Assembly: GCA_005888745.1 (NCBI GenBank)
Contig: VBBS01000037.1
Coordinates: 1-34,731 of the forward strand
Direction: 5' to 3'
From: Candidatus Bathyarchaeota archaeon
GTDB lineage: Archaea > Thermoproteota > Bathyarchaeia > 40CM-2-53-6
Length of the DNA stretch: 34,731 nucleotides
Below the pieces are notes generated by a model. The model worked only from the letters and a program-made list of their open reading frames with translations, had not been told where the DNA came from and did not search any database. Below are positions 8,701 to 15,839 of this stretch, one piece after another. A program made the translations under genes and the position numbers. Each line of letters opens with the position of its first letter. Position 1 is the first letter of the stretch.

Positions 8701-10210
8701 TGGGGTAGAGAAAGAAGGACGCCTCTGGTGTGAGGTCGATCATGTTCCAGAAGGTCGCCGATGGGTCGTTGTTGGTAATGCTGAACGTGATATTCCCATT
8801 TCCTCCATAAACCGGACTTGAAGGGTTCACACTCTTGGTTACGGTCAGTGGCCCGGTGGTTTTCATTTCCGCAGCAACAGAGAAGGCAGTGTTCCAGGAA
8901 TAGGCGAAGCTGTCGGTGTCCAAGTATGACGCGCTTATTGTAAATCCAGCGTCTGGTGAGAGGGCTAAGAAATTGAAGTTGTGAGTGTCGACACCACCAA
9001 CAGTAATTGAGCTAACGTTGTAAGATATGGTACTGCTTCTGCCCCCATAGTAGCGGGAGTTGTCCCAGGAATACACCTCGGAATAAAACAAATCGAAGTG
9101 GAGTTTCTGTGCGTTCATCGCGCCGATATTGGCTATGCTTAGTGAGAGAGTGAAGTTTTGACCTACATAGAAGGGCGTGGGGGATGTTGTCCAGGATGCG
9201 TTGAGAACAGGTGAGTTGAAAGCGGGATAGTGGAAAGTAACAGACACGTCTGGCAGCATTCTCTGCGCTGACCCTACCCATGGGAATAGACCTAGGACAA
9301 GGGTGGCGGTTGGACTGGATTGGATTACCATTGTAGATGGGCTAAAACCGATCACTTGAGCGCCTCCCGGGAGGACTGTTACGAAGGTTTCATTTGCGGT
9401 GGATTTCAGCGCCGTTACTAGCCCTAACACTGAGGCGAAGTTCAGAGTGTGATCAGTTGCTTGTGAAAAGTCCAAGTGGTTCTTTTGTAACACAATCACT
9501 CCCGTTGAATTGACCCCCAAGGCGATGTCGAATGATGCGCCGAAGATCGCCTGACTCAATGACGTTGGGGTAACTAGGCCACCCAGCGGGTAAGTGAGCG
9601 ATTCCACGCTGTTGAAGACTATCCCTGAACTAGATTGCTCCAGCAGAGAGGCGGAGTACTTTCCGATAACCAACGATTTATTATTCGTACCTTGAACAAG
9701 CTTGTTAACGAAGTTTGAGTAAAGAGTCGGTGTTAGTCCGGCCCCGAAAACTGACAACGGAAGACCGACCGGGTTCGAGGTAAGCGCGACAAATGACCGA
9801 GAGGGCATCCCAAAAACTTGGCCTATGTCCGAGGCTATCTGTGGTGCATTCAATTGCACACCTTGGATGATCAGAATGGCCTTGAAAGGAAGGAGAGAGG
9901 GAAGGGAGGTTGGTACGTTTATCCCGATGGTGCTTGCGAGTGTCGTGGTGTTTGAGTTGCTGACTATCAGAGTCACTCCAACATATCTGTAGATCGAATT
10001 GGTAAGATCCCATGGAATCACGCTCGGATCCATAGCGTAGAAGCTACCAGCGGCAACGTCTCCGTGCGGGCTAACGGCTATCGCATTAACTTCGAAGTTC
10101 TTCGGAATCAAGCTCGTCGGAGTTGGTCCTGCGTTGATCGCAGGAACATTCCAAAGCACTGCCAAAGAAAGGATGATGAGCGCTACTGAACGACAACTGA
10201 TGGGGGTCAA
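5702..10210 (-). CDS. Giant cell-surface protein with repeated Ig/CARDB-like domains and C-terminal membrane anchor
   Basis: 1502 residues. An N-terminal signal (about 1-27, SVALIILSLAVLWNVPAINA) is followed by a domain of about 300 residues without recognised family, then several beta-sandwich modules of CARDB/DUF11 type (recurrent patterns like FTLSLSIANIGAMNAQ, NITFSITNND, IIIRVTNTGPLTASKVNV, VTFHLYNAGNVTYHS, AVVTVTNTGLSDVTNFL). Also seen are an Ig-like module near 660-740 (GTPISTANVQLSYTD) and a fibronectin-like region around 1200-1320. The end has a YYWDGTSWVALS module, a Pro/Thr linker, one membrane helix (LLIGAVFGVIVIAAVGGLFY) and a basic, then Ser/Pro-rich cytoplasmic tail. Many NxS/T sites suggest N-glycosylation. 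The frame opens after TGA, making the TTG at 10208-10210 the first usable start. Leads the operon with the MacB-type permease and ATPase. Confidence 0.88.
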   Translation of the reverse strand: MTPISCRSVALIILSLAVLWNVPAINAGPTPTSLIPKNFEVNAIAVSPHGDVAAGSFYAMDPSVIPWDLTNSIYRYVGVTLIVSNSNTTTLASTIGINVPTSLPSLLPFKAILIIQGVQLNAPQIASDIGQVFGMPSRSFVALTSNPVGLPLSVFGAGLTPTLYSNFVNKLVQGTNNKSLVIGKYSASLLEQSSSGIVFNSVESLTYPLGGLVTPTSLSQAIFGASFDIALGVNSTGVIVLQKNHLDFSQATDHTLNFASVLGLVTALKSTANETFVTVLPGGAQVIGFSPSTMVIQSSPTATLVLGLFPWVGSAQRMLPDVSVTFHYPAFNSPVLNASWTTSPTPFYVGQNFTLSLSIANIGAMNAQKLHFDLFYSEVYSWDNSRYYGGRSSTISYNVSSITVGGVDTHNFNFLALSPDAGFTISASYLDTDSFAYSWNTAFSVAAEMKTTGPLTVTKSVNPSSPVYGGNGNITFSITNNDPSATFWNMIDLTPEASFFLYPNGLGGGPTSSNGACPNLYNLEANTTQFSFELSDYSTYCGSIVVTQLWVGNQTNLYPVALQGNIPLGPTDTWAPVFDYPAGAEHRLYGSITIQLMLQNYGLVTLSSQIATGPLTSLGDPIASYLSLNCSLCPVGKDSWSPAFSGSLVNGTGTPISTANVQLSYTDPKGLSNVLGTAVTDSMGQFSFSWAGESQLALGSYQFTAFYAGSIPHGPRSQSIQFDVVEPTIIGPGKTITMSYPYFFNVTGPLTIEPERIAYSTRSNVTIAGNVLSLVGEYEAQSSPVTVTVSPPPIFPVVDTTMDAPKLSFLYVAQNQSLIMIIIRVTNTGPLTASKVNVTSFIPRPVYNSYYLQGQWLPVVDNGNVTVDKTRGTVSFSVASLSYGQEASAWYVVRANSTNIFESSTNDTAQAPDGSRFSFFFSSPLLEVYSPFSVGTSPPQGLLENYVTTDPAIIANGTSTTVTFHLYNAGNVTYHSINVTIQYIDPGLTLDRKVGKVPDMAPGATQTINFTVSYDGNVNGNWAVGSFAGYLFYNQSSTIGFNQYLSQEFSIYNSKIAGLNPNVRIDVSATTPVPAGATDIAVVTVTNTGLSDVTNFLLNVRALDPFGTTPETSYGAYYGNWPGTLSPNQSIKFRIGIQTRAGGTYIVFSYANYDFVIPGSPYTGRGYITGSSAAVITASDTAGPGVTIPWAAPFAPTFNEPENVWTQVSDSSGIGSVRLEYSTDKQTWKPILMTPLIGASLSGQGILQLQSIFDDIYNATIPAQSGGTIVFYHIRAFDRLGNLARQDYGGVDFSYTVQGGSNNIVIPHEPGTNIFLNLSQSVPTLKATITLNVSTPIAIQVTQLSLNPGAGPPSGKSALGIYVQINANVSISLAARVRLYYANTQVQGLNASSVTPYYWDGTSWVALSNVVVNTSQMWVEGTVTHFSLFGVFASPPTPAQPPRTTTPAAQLPWLLIGAVFGVIVIAAVGGLFYRTRSKKERNSSLEIGPSTPSPPAGTPPTL

Positions 10211-10242
10211 GAGATCGTGCTTGCATCAATAGTTTTCATTCA

Positions 10243-10257
10243 CTATTAACTATATCC
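10243..10257 (-). promoter_or_regulatory. TATA-like box of the surface-protein operon
   Basis: The minus strand reads GATATAGTTAATAGTG just upstream of the TTG start at 10210. With usual archaeal spacing, transcription would begin around 10220, giving a very short leader, consistent with the TTG being the true start. The rest of the 303-base gap to the next plus-strand gene holds a GTTTC-ATATG-GAAAC palindrome (about 10310-10324) and the near repeat GGATATCC/GGATATAT; no gene was seen in it. Confidence 0.4.
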
Positions 10258-10513
10258 ATGTCGAGATTGTTCGGAATGACGTTTCGAAGACTTGAAGGCT
10301 CTCAGGTTACAGTTTCATATGGAAACCATAGAATCCACAATGACTAGTTGTTCAGGATATCCCTGGATATATCTTCGAGCGTTGCTTTGGTTTGCTATAT
10401 TCCTTCGACGAGTCGGACCAAACGCGACGATGCCAACGAGTCCTGCGAGAAAGGGTCCGGGTCTAGTAGGAAAGATATGTTAAATCAGCGTCCAGCTGCA
10501 CCTTCATATCATC

Positions 10514-11656
10514 ATGAGGTTTTCGACCAAAGCCATCCATGCGGGACAGGACCCCGATCCCGCCACAGGCTCTGTCACCGTTCCCGTCTATCTCACCTCA
10601 ACGTATATGCAAGCTAAACCCGGACGCGAGGGCAAGTATGTGTACTCGCGAACCGCGAATCCAACGCGTAATGCTCTAGAACAGAGTTTAGCAGCGCTGG
10701 AAGAGGGGAAGGTCGGTCTCGCCTTCAGCTCAGGCCTCGCCGCGACAACCACCGTCCTAATGCTTCTGCGGAAAGGAGATCACGTAGTCGCAGGGGACGA
10801 CATCTATGGGGGAACCTACAGGTTATTCGACCAAGTTCTCCGAAACTACGGCCTACAATTCACCTATGTGGACCCAAGGTCTCCTGACAATGTGGAGAAG
10901 GCAGTTCGAAAGAATACCAAGATGATCTGGATCGAGACGCCCACGAACCCGCTAATGAGAGTCGTGGACATTCGTGCCATCTCGAAGATTGCGACGAAGA
11001 ATCACACAATGCTAGTCGTGGACAACACCTTCGCAAGCCCGTATCTTCAGAACCCATTGAAGCTTGGCGCCGATATCTCCGTCCACAGCACAACGAAATA
11101 CCTCGGAGGGCACAGCGACTTGATCGGCGGTGCCGCGATCACGGCGGACGCTGATATTGGTAAGCGTCTCAAGTTTCTGCAGAACGCCGTTGGAGCTATT
11201 CCAGGACCATTAGACTGCTGGCTCGTACTACGAGGAATCAAGACATTAGCTGTTAGGATGGATCGCCACAATTCTAACGCGAAACAGATCAGCGAGTTTC
11301 TCCTGAAACAACCCAAGGTAGAACAAGTCTACTATCCCGGCTTACCAGGTCATCCACAACGCGATGTCGTAAAGCGCCAGATGCGAGGCTACGGTGGAAT
11401 GCTGAGCTTCGAACTCAAAGGAGGATTCCGAGAATGCGAAAAACTCCTGACTAGACTTAGCGTCTTCACCTTGGCAGAAAGTCTTGGAGGAGTCGAATCT
11501 CTCATCGAGCATCCGGCTAGCATGACTCATGCCAGCGTCCCCCGTCAGAGAAGAATGGAGCAGGGAATCAAGGACACTCTCATACGCATGAGCGTCGGAA
11601 TAGAGGACGTTGAAGATCTGCTTGACGATCTTCAAAGAGGATTCAGAGGACTTTAG
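10514..11656 (+). CDS. metB/metC-like: Cystathionine gamma-synthase / gamma-lyase family PLP enzyme
   Basis: 380 residues, full length for the Cys/Met metabolism PLP family (fold type I). Seen: the N-terminal RFSTKAIHAGQDPDPATGSV, the substrate-loop YSRTANPTRNALE, the PLP-stacking region FSSGLAA, the aspartate of VVDNTFASPYLQNPL (D170), and the Schiff-base lysine K195 in SVHSTTKYLGGHSD. The C-terminal SLGGVESLIEHPASMTH and IRMSVGIEDVEDLLDDL are typical. Members carry out gamma-replacement or elimination on O-acyl-homoserine or cystathionine, and sequence alone does not separate them. With the beta-synthase-like enzyme at 2.6 kb it could form a transsulfuration route between homocysteine and cysteine. 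TATA-like GATATGTTAAAT (about 10474-10485) lies 30-40 bases before the ATG. Confidence 0.93.
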   Translation: MRFSTKAIHAGQDPDPATGSVTVPVYLTSTYMQAKPGREGKYVYSRTANPTRNALEQSLAALEEGKVGLAFSSGLAATTTVLMLLRKGDHVVAGDDIYGGTYRLFDQVLRNYGLQFTYVDPRSPDNVEKAVRKNTKMIWIETPTNPLMRVVDIRAISKIATKNHTMLVVDNTFASPYLQNPLKLGADISVHSTTKYLGGHSDLIGGAAITADADIGKRLKFLQNAVGAIPGPLDCWLVLRGIKTLAVRMDRHNSNAKQISEFLLKQPKVEQVYYPGLPGHPQRDVVKRQMRGYGGMLSFELKGGFRECEKLLTRLSVFTLAESLGGVESLIEHPASMTHASVPRQRRMEQGIKDTLIRMSVGIEDVEDLLDDLQRGFRGL

Positions 11657-11781
11657 GCAGAAAGGCCTCCGCACTAACCGTCACCATAATAGCGCAATCA
11701 TTCAAGCCAGGAACCGTCCAGATTTAAGCAGACTCCTAGGAGAATGATCATGATGTCCGGCGTGCAGGAAGAATAGCAGAG

Positions 11782-12009
11782 GTGAAAATATTGGAGAATG
11801 AAATTCAACCCAGGTCTTCGAGGGGATTTTCGCTTCGGTCAGTACTACTCTTGGTCCTCCTGGTCGGAGTAGGCGCAGGTGCTACAGCCTATGCGATCAG
11901 CGCTACCTTTGCAGCTAGCGGTAGTTCGACAGGCACCACACAACAAAGTACGAGCACAACCAACGCAACCACTGGCGCGCACAATTGCACGCTGGCTTCA
12001 CTAGGTTAG
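11782..12009 (+). CDS. Small exported or membrane-anchored Ser/Thr-rich protein
   Basis: 75 residues: a basic N-terminus, one hydrophobic helix (VLLLVLLVGVGAGATAYAI) and a 35-residue outside tail of Ser/Thr/Gly/Ala ending in AHNCTLASLG with a single cysteine. GTG start preceded by AGAGG. The tail contains N-x-T sites. The layout is that of small archaeal anchored proteins or stalks, and no family is recognised. The downstream gene runs in the opposite direction, so it is monocistronic. A 17-base motif shared with two other sites lies 60 bases upstream. Confidence 0.5.
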   Translation: MKILENEIQPRSSRGFSLRSVLLLVLLVGVGAGATAYAISATFAASGSSTGTTQQSTSTTNATTGAHNCTLASLG

Positions 12010-12102
12010 CCGCATAGTCAACACACTTACGTCTTCCTTCAAATTCCACATTTTTCCAATCAAGTCCTGAAACCGTAGCCACGGCGGGCGAGTTCACTTT
12101 GA

Positions 12103-12414
12103 TCACTTCTTCCAGACTTCTCCGCCCGTATACGGGTCGAGGAAGTTTAGTTGCATGTCGAGGACTTGTTGGTAGACTTTGCCGGCGTCTGTTCGAGAGT
12201 AGTGAGTAACTCTACCATCAGTGCTGGCTAGGATCAATGATGTCCTTGTAAGAATGCCGCTAGGTCCGAGCAGCCTATCAAACGCCTTGTCATCTCCACC
12301 GAACGGTCCGTTGAGCAGTGTGCTCTTTGGACACTTGTCGGCAAAAACCTCTATCATCTTCAGCACTGTCAGTCTCTTCTCTGCCTCTTTCCTTGTTTCC
12401 GGTGAGAGGGGCAC
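12103..12414 (-). CDS. Winged-helix-like small protein, function unknown
   Basis: 103 residues, soluble. An N-terminal charged helix leads to TVLKMIEVFADKCPKSTLL, a loop, then a helix-strand-strand region (FDRLLGPSGILTRTSLIL, DGRVTHYSRTDAGKVY) that reads like a recognition helix followed by a beta wing, as in archaeal PadR/MarR-like regulators. The final WKK tail is short. The GTG start lies 4 bases after the stop of the membrane-protein gene upstream on the same strand, so the pair forms an operon. A membrane protein plus small winged-helix protein suggests a sensor/regulator pair, but this is inference. Confidence 0.55.
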   Translation of the reverse strand: MPLSPETRKEAEKRLTVLKMIEVFADKCPKSTLLNGPFGGDDKAFDRLLGPSGILTRTSLILASTDGRVTHYSRTDAGKVYQQVLDMQLNFLDPYTGGEVWKK

Positions 12415-12418
12415 TTTT

Positions 12419-12733
12419 TCATCGGCCGAGTTTCTCAGCCATGGCCAACAGTCTGGAATATCTTCTTCGCAGGCCTAATAGGCTGTAGATGGAGATTACA
12501 GAAAGCAGGAATAAGACAACTGTCAGAGCTGTTTCCACTACCGCTGATGCGTCCACGGATGGACGCATCGGGAAGCCGAGTCCCCCTGGCTGCGCGAAAT
12601 ACACGAAGAAGAGCAGCCTCAACAATGACGATATTGCTAACAGCAGGGCGAAGGCAGCTATCAAAGCCTGGGTAGTGATTGTTCTAAGCAGGTCGTCAGC
12701 CATATGGGCCGCGTCCTCCTTGAAAGCGGCCAA
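12419..12733 (-). CDS. Small membrane protein with two transmembrane helices
   Basis: 104 residues from the TTG at 12733, with two membrane helices (ALIAAFALLLAISSLLRLLFFVYFA and VVETALTVVLFLLSVISIYSLLGL) joined by a short outside loop, and a basic C-terminal end. The frame stays open upstream as far as TAG at 12773-12775 and reads plausibly (SIEDPLLKEVLAAFKED), so the real protein may begin up to 12 codons earlier at the CTG at 12767-12769; there is no ATG/GTG/TTG in that stretch. Leads the winged-helix gene by 4 bases. No family recognised. Confidence 0.55.
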   Translation of the reverse strand: MAAFKEDAAHMADDLLRTITTQALIAAFALLLAISSLLRLLFFVYFAQPGGLGFPMRPSVDASAVVETALTVVLFLLSVISIYSLLGLRRRYSRLLAMAEKLGR

Positions 12734-12992
12734 TACTTCTTTTAGCAGAGGATCCTCGATTGACGTCAGATTCTATCCCAGCTCTCCGTGGAAATGAAAC
12801 GTGCTCACGTTCGACTCGCGTTCCAGTGGATTTAAGCAGATTCCTAGATGGAATTGGAGGATTGAGGCGAAGGTTCGATTTGTTTGAAGTTGCCGGCCTA
12901 AATGTCCTTTTTGGCAAGTACGGAGGGATGTACGTACAATAACTGCGGATCGGAGTCTGGATAACCAGTTGAAATACGCTAAGGGGACTTAG

Positions 12993-13928
12993 TTGGGAAG
13001 ACAGCTTGGAATCTACTTCACTAGGGAAGACAGCCAAAGGTTTCTTGACTTCGCCAAGACCACTGGAAACGTTGTAGCTCTCCCCGGCCGATCACCGTCT
13101 TCCGACTTCGTCTCAATGGATACGGTTGACGACGGGAACATGGAGTTCTTTCTGCTTAATCGCGGAGTATCGTCGAACTTGGTTACACGATACGTTACCC
13201 AGCAGGGTTACTTTGTTTTGGACTTTCTTCAATCCTCGGTCATAGAGTTCTCGGGCTCTCTGCTAAGAGACAACACTATCTTTCCAGGTCGAATCTGGGC
13301 AGACTTTGTTTTTCTAAACAAAGAACGAACGATACTACTGCCCAAAGAGCCAGAGTTTTCGAAATGGTACGACACAATAGCTGGGTGGATCAAGAAGCAC
13401 TCTGAACGGGTCGTTTGGACTGATCCTATTCGACGTGAGACCTCGATTGTGGGGTATGCGGGTGTCGGAGCACGGAAGTTTTACGATTCAGGTGGTAGAT
13501 TTTCCCTCAATCCCCCGTCTATAGCCAAACCTCAACTCGACGAGAAACTTTTGGGAAGAATCCTCTACCGAGACAGTGAGGCGTACAGAGCCTACCTTCA
13601 AGATATTGCTCGGCGAAGGCTTGCCCGACCCAAAGACCGAATCAAGCTAACTTGCCAGCTATGCGGAGACCGGTTTTATTACGAGAACAGAAACATCCAT
13701 AACGTCAGAGTCGACGACTGGACCATCTATTGTCCGAAGGTCTGTCCAGGTTGTGGCGAAAAAAGAGAATTGCATGGAGGCGTCTATCCCCCAACGCACT
13801 CCTGCGGCTGGGATGTTATGAAGAACGAAACATACAAGCAATGGGACCACGCATCGATCAACAAGAATGAACTTCAGTGGCTTATGAGGTATCTTGGGAG
13901 AGAGAGTCCTAAGTCACTCTCGGTCTAA
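12993..13928 (+). CDS. Uncharacterised 311-residue protein with C-terminal zinc ribbon
   Basis: N-terminal about 150 residues: MGRQLGIYFTREDSQRFLDF opens a domain also found at the N-terminus of many bacterial hypothetical proteins (MGRQ-x-FFxTxED type; recalled, not searched). Inside it are GYFVLDFLQSSVIEFS and FPGRIWADFVF, followed by a helix with conserved-looking WYDTIAGWIKKH. The C-terminal part holds a four-cysteine zinc ribbon (CQLCGDRF ... CPKVCPGCGEKREL) and a further HSCGWDVM. TTG start at 12993. The next gene begins 13 bases after its stop, so they are probably co-expressed with the NTPase and deacylase. Function unknown; DNA or RNA binding is possible but not shown. Confidence 0.6.
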   Translation: MGRQLGIYFTREDSQRFLDFAKTTGNVVALPGRSPSSDFVSMDTVDDGNMEFFLLNRGVSSNLVTRYVTQQGYFVLDFLQSSVIEFSGSLLRDNTIFPGRIWADFVFLNKERTILLPKEPEFSKWYDTIAGWIKKHSERVVWTDPIRRETSIVGYAGVGARKFYDSGGRFSLNPPSIAKPQLDEKLLGRILYRDSEAYRAYLQDIARRRLARPKDRIKLTCQLCGDRFYYENRNIHNVRVDDWTIYCPKVCPGCGEKRELHGGVYPPTHSCGWDVMKNETYKQWDHASINKNELQWLMRYLGRESPKSLSV

Positions 13929-13941
13929 TCGTGAATTTCTT

Positions 13942-14565
13942 ATGTTCAGCGCTGCAGTAGCTCAGATTCAATCCACGAGTTTAGTTGAATCATCTAAGCA
14001 GATTCCTAGAAACCAGCAGTTCTCGCATCGTCGAATCTCGGTCGTTGGAACTATAGGCTCCGGCAAAACTACATTTGCCCGTAAATCAGCCCTGGTCATC
14101 GATGTTCCACACATCGAGCTGGATGCTCTCCACTGGGAATCCAACTGGGTAGAAGCACCCAACGATCTTTTCCGAGAACGGGTCAAGCAATCTTTGCAAG
14201 GGGACTCTTGGGTCGTTGACGGAAACTATCATCAGGTCCGGGACATTGTCTGGAGCCGGGCGGATACGGTAGTCTGGCTGGACTATCCCTTCAGAATCAT
14301 TATTGCCAGGTTAGCCAGACGGACCCTGAGGAGAATCCTCACTCACGAGAAGTTATGGAATGGCAATCAGGAGCACATTCGAGGATTGTTCACTCGGGAC
14401 TCTGTGTTCTTGTGGGCTGTCCGAAGCTATCGAAGACGACGAAGACAATACCCTGTTCTCCTCAGCAAACCCGAGAATTCGCACTTGGCAGTCGTAAGGT
14501 TGAGATCACCGGCAGAGGCCGCGGAATTTCTATCGACACTCAGACAAGTGGAAGACTTGAGTTGA
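13942..14565 (+). CDS. P-loop NTPase of the FlaR / adenylate-kinase-like 'topology modulation' family
   Basis: About 207 residues from the ATG at 13942; a longer frame from 13894 would overlap the preceding gene. Walker A is VVGTIGSGKTTFARK, preceded by a strand (RRISVVG). Then comes the family pattern HIELDALHWESNW, WVVDGNYHQVRDIVW, DTVVWLDYPF and basic helices RLARRTLRRIL and SYRRRRRQYP. These proteins (wrongly once called DNA topology modulators) are small nucleotide kinase-like enzymes of unsettled substrate. The first about 30 residues before RRIS look unstructured. The stop overlaps the TTG of the next gene (TTGA), so the two are translationally coupled. Confidence 0.85.
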   Translation: MFSAAVAQIQSTSLVESSKQIPRNQQFSHRRISVVGTIGSGKTTFARKSALVIDVPHIELDALHWESNWVEAPNDLFRERVKQSLQGDSWVVDGNYHQVRDIVWSRADTVVWLDYPFRIIIARLARRTLRRILTHEKLWNGNQEHIRGLFTRDSVFLWAVRSYRRRRRQYPVLLSKPENSHLAVVRLRSPAEAAEFLSTLRQVEDLS

Positions 14566-15032
14566 GTCAGACTAAGCCGAATTATTCAGAGTATCTCCGA
14601 ACCATTCTTGTTTCAAAAGGAATTTGGCATCGCTTCATAGAGTTCGACATGCCAGTCAGGACCGTCGAGGAAGCCGCGAGAAAAGTCTCTGCAGACAGGA
14701 TTATCAAATCCATCGTCCTGGTAGGCTCAGACAAGAAACCCATTCTAGCAATTCTTCCAGCGAAAAACAAAATCAGCTACAAGAAAATCAAGACACTGCT
14801 CAAAGTCAAAGACGTGCGCCTTGCCCAGCCGGATGAGGTTCTGGAACACTCGGGCTATCCTGTCGGAGGAGTACCGCCGTTCAACAAGATAAGCCGAATC
14901 CTTCTCGACCCCACCGTTCAGCGAAACGCGAGAAGCATCGCGGGAGGAGGGGATCCGGACAAGCTTGTGGAATTCGAGACCAGAGACATGCTCGAGTTCT
15001 TGGATCCTATAGTGGCAGATTTTAGTGTCTAG
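14562..15032 (+). CDS. YbaK/EbsC-type aminoacyl-tRNA deacylase
   Basis: 156 residues from the TTG at 14562, the expected length for the trans-editing YbaK/ProXp family. Seen: VRTVEEAARKVSADRIIKSIVLVG, whose lysine (IIKSIVL) matches the catalytic lysine of YbaK, then KPILAILPAKNKISYKKI, VRLAQPDEVLEHSGYPVGGVPPF and a C-terminal half with VEFETRDMLEFL. These enzymes remove wrong amino acids (Cys, Ala or other) from tRNA, often tRNA-Pro. The frame is open much further upstream, but that part overlaps the NTPase gene, and the TTGA overlap marks the natural start. Third gene of the 13-15 kb unit. Confidence 0.87.
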   Translation: MSQTKPNYSEYLRTILVSKGIWHRFIEFDMPVRTVEEAARKVSADRIIKSIVLVGSDKKPILAILPAKNKISYKKIKTLLKVKDVRLAQPDEVLEHSGYPVGGVPPFNKISRILLDPTVQRNARSIAGGGDPDKLVEFETRDMLEFLDPIVADFSV

Positions 15033-15071
15033 CTGGAGTCCGTGCGCTGCGGAACTGGCCGCTGGATTCTG

Positions 15072-15830
15072 TTAACTTACTACTTTCCTGAACTCGTAAA
15101 GGGTTGCGCCCAGAGTCAGCACAGCTATCAGTGATATTACTCCATAAGCTTGCGAAAACGAGTTCCATACATATCCCGTCATGATGAGATCGCGAATCGC
15201 GTTCACTGCAAAACTAATCGGATTGTACGCGGAGACATTCTGCATCCACGTTGGCATCAATTGTGGCTTCATTAGCGCCGTACTCATGAATAGGAGAGGA
15301 AAAGTTAGGGTTCCAGCTATTCCGAAAACTGTCTCTGCACTCTTGGTCCTGAGTCCCAGGGCCAAGGATATTCCAGACCAGGCAAGGCCGAAGAAGGCTA
15401 CAGTGACCAAGATGAGGATGTAACCGAGGATTCCGGTAGCGGGGAAGACGCCCAGACCATAGGCTAGCAATAGTATGATGAGCGATTGGGCAAAAACCCT
15501 GAACGCATCACTCAGCAGTCTACCTAGGAGGATAGAGGCACGACTGGCAGGAGTGGCAAGTATTTTGGCGAGAAATCCAGACTTGATGTCGTCAACAATG
15601 GCTGTTCCAGATTGAAATGCGCTTGAGAACGCATTCTGAAGAACAATCCCTGCAGTGGCAAACAGAGTATAGTTTACGCCTAGGAGTACGCCGAATGAGC
15701 TGAATAGTTGTGTGAACAGGAGGAGGAAGATTATCGGTTGAAAGAGGGAGAAGAATAGCAGTATCGGGTTTCGTACGAGCTTCTTCATCCAGCGCAGGAA
15801 CATGTAGTAAGTGTCAGAGATGAACGTCAT
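15072..15830 (-). CDS. ABC-2 type transporter permease (DrrB-like)
   Basis: 252 residues with six membrane helices in the ABC-2 pattern: an amphipathic start (YYMFLRWMKKLVRNP), FLLLFTQLF, the first re-entrant stretch, RASILLGRLLSDAFRV, the conserved LALGLRTKSAETVFGI before a long hydrophobic helix, PTWMQNVSAYNPISFAVNAIRD, and the last helix. AYNPISFAVNAIR is a hallmark of DrrB/NodJ-like drug exporters. It lies 9 bases after the ATPase gene and is under the same promoter, opposite a PadR regulator. Likely exports a lipophilic compound; the substrate is unknown. Confidence 0.9.
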   Translation of the reverse strand: MTFISDTYYMFLRWMKKLVRNPILLFFSLFQPIIFLLLFTQLFSSFGVLLGVNYTLFATAGIVLQNAFSSAFQSGTAIVDDIKSGFLAKILATPASRASILLGRLLSDAFRVFAQSLIILLLAYGLGVFPATGILGYILILVTVAFFGLAWSGISLALGLRTKSAETVFGIAGTLTFPLLFMSTALMKPQLMPTWMQNVSAYNPISFAVNAIRDLIMTGYVWNSFSQAYGVISLIAVLTLGATLYEFRKVVS

Positions 15831-15839
15831 CTTTCCGTT

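Noticed and set aside
12760-12942. A 60-codon frame across the second copy of the 17-base motif
   Set aside because: The shared DLSR(F/L)L reading in two copies was considered as a coding signal, but the third copy reads it in a different, quickly stopped frame, so a DNA-level repeat is more likely.
14355-14561. N-terminal extension of the YbaK-type gene
   Set aside because: It lies wholly within the NTPase gene in another frame and is not needed for the family fold; the TTGA overlap gives the expected length.
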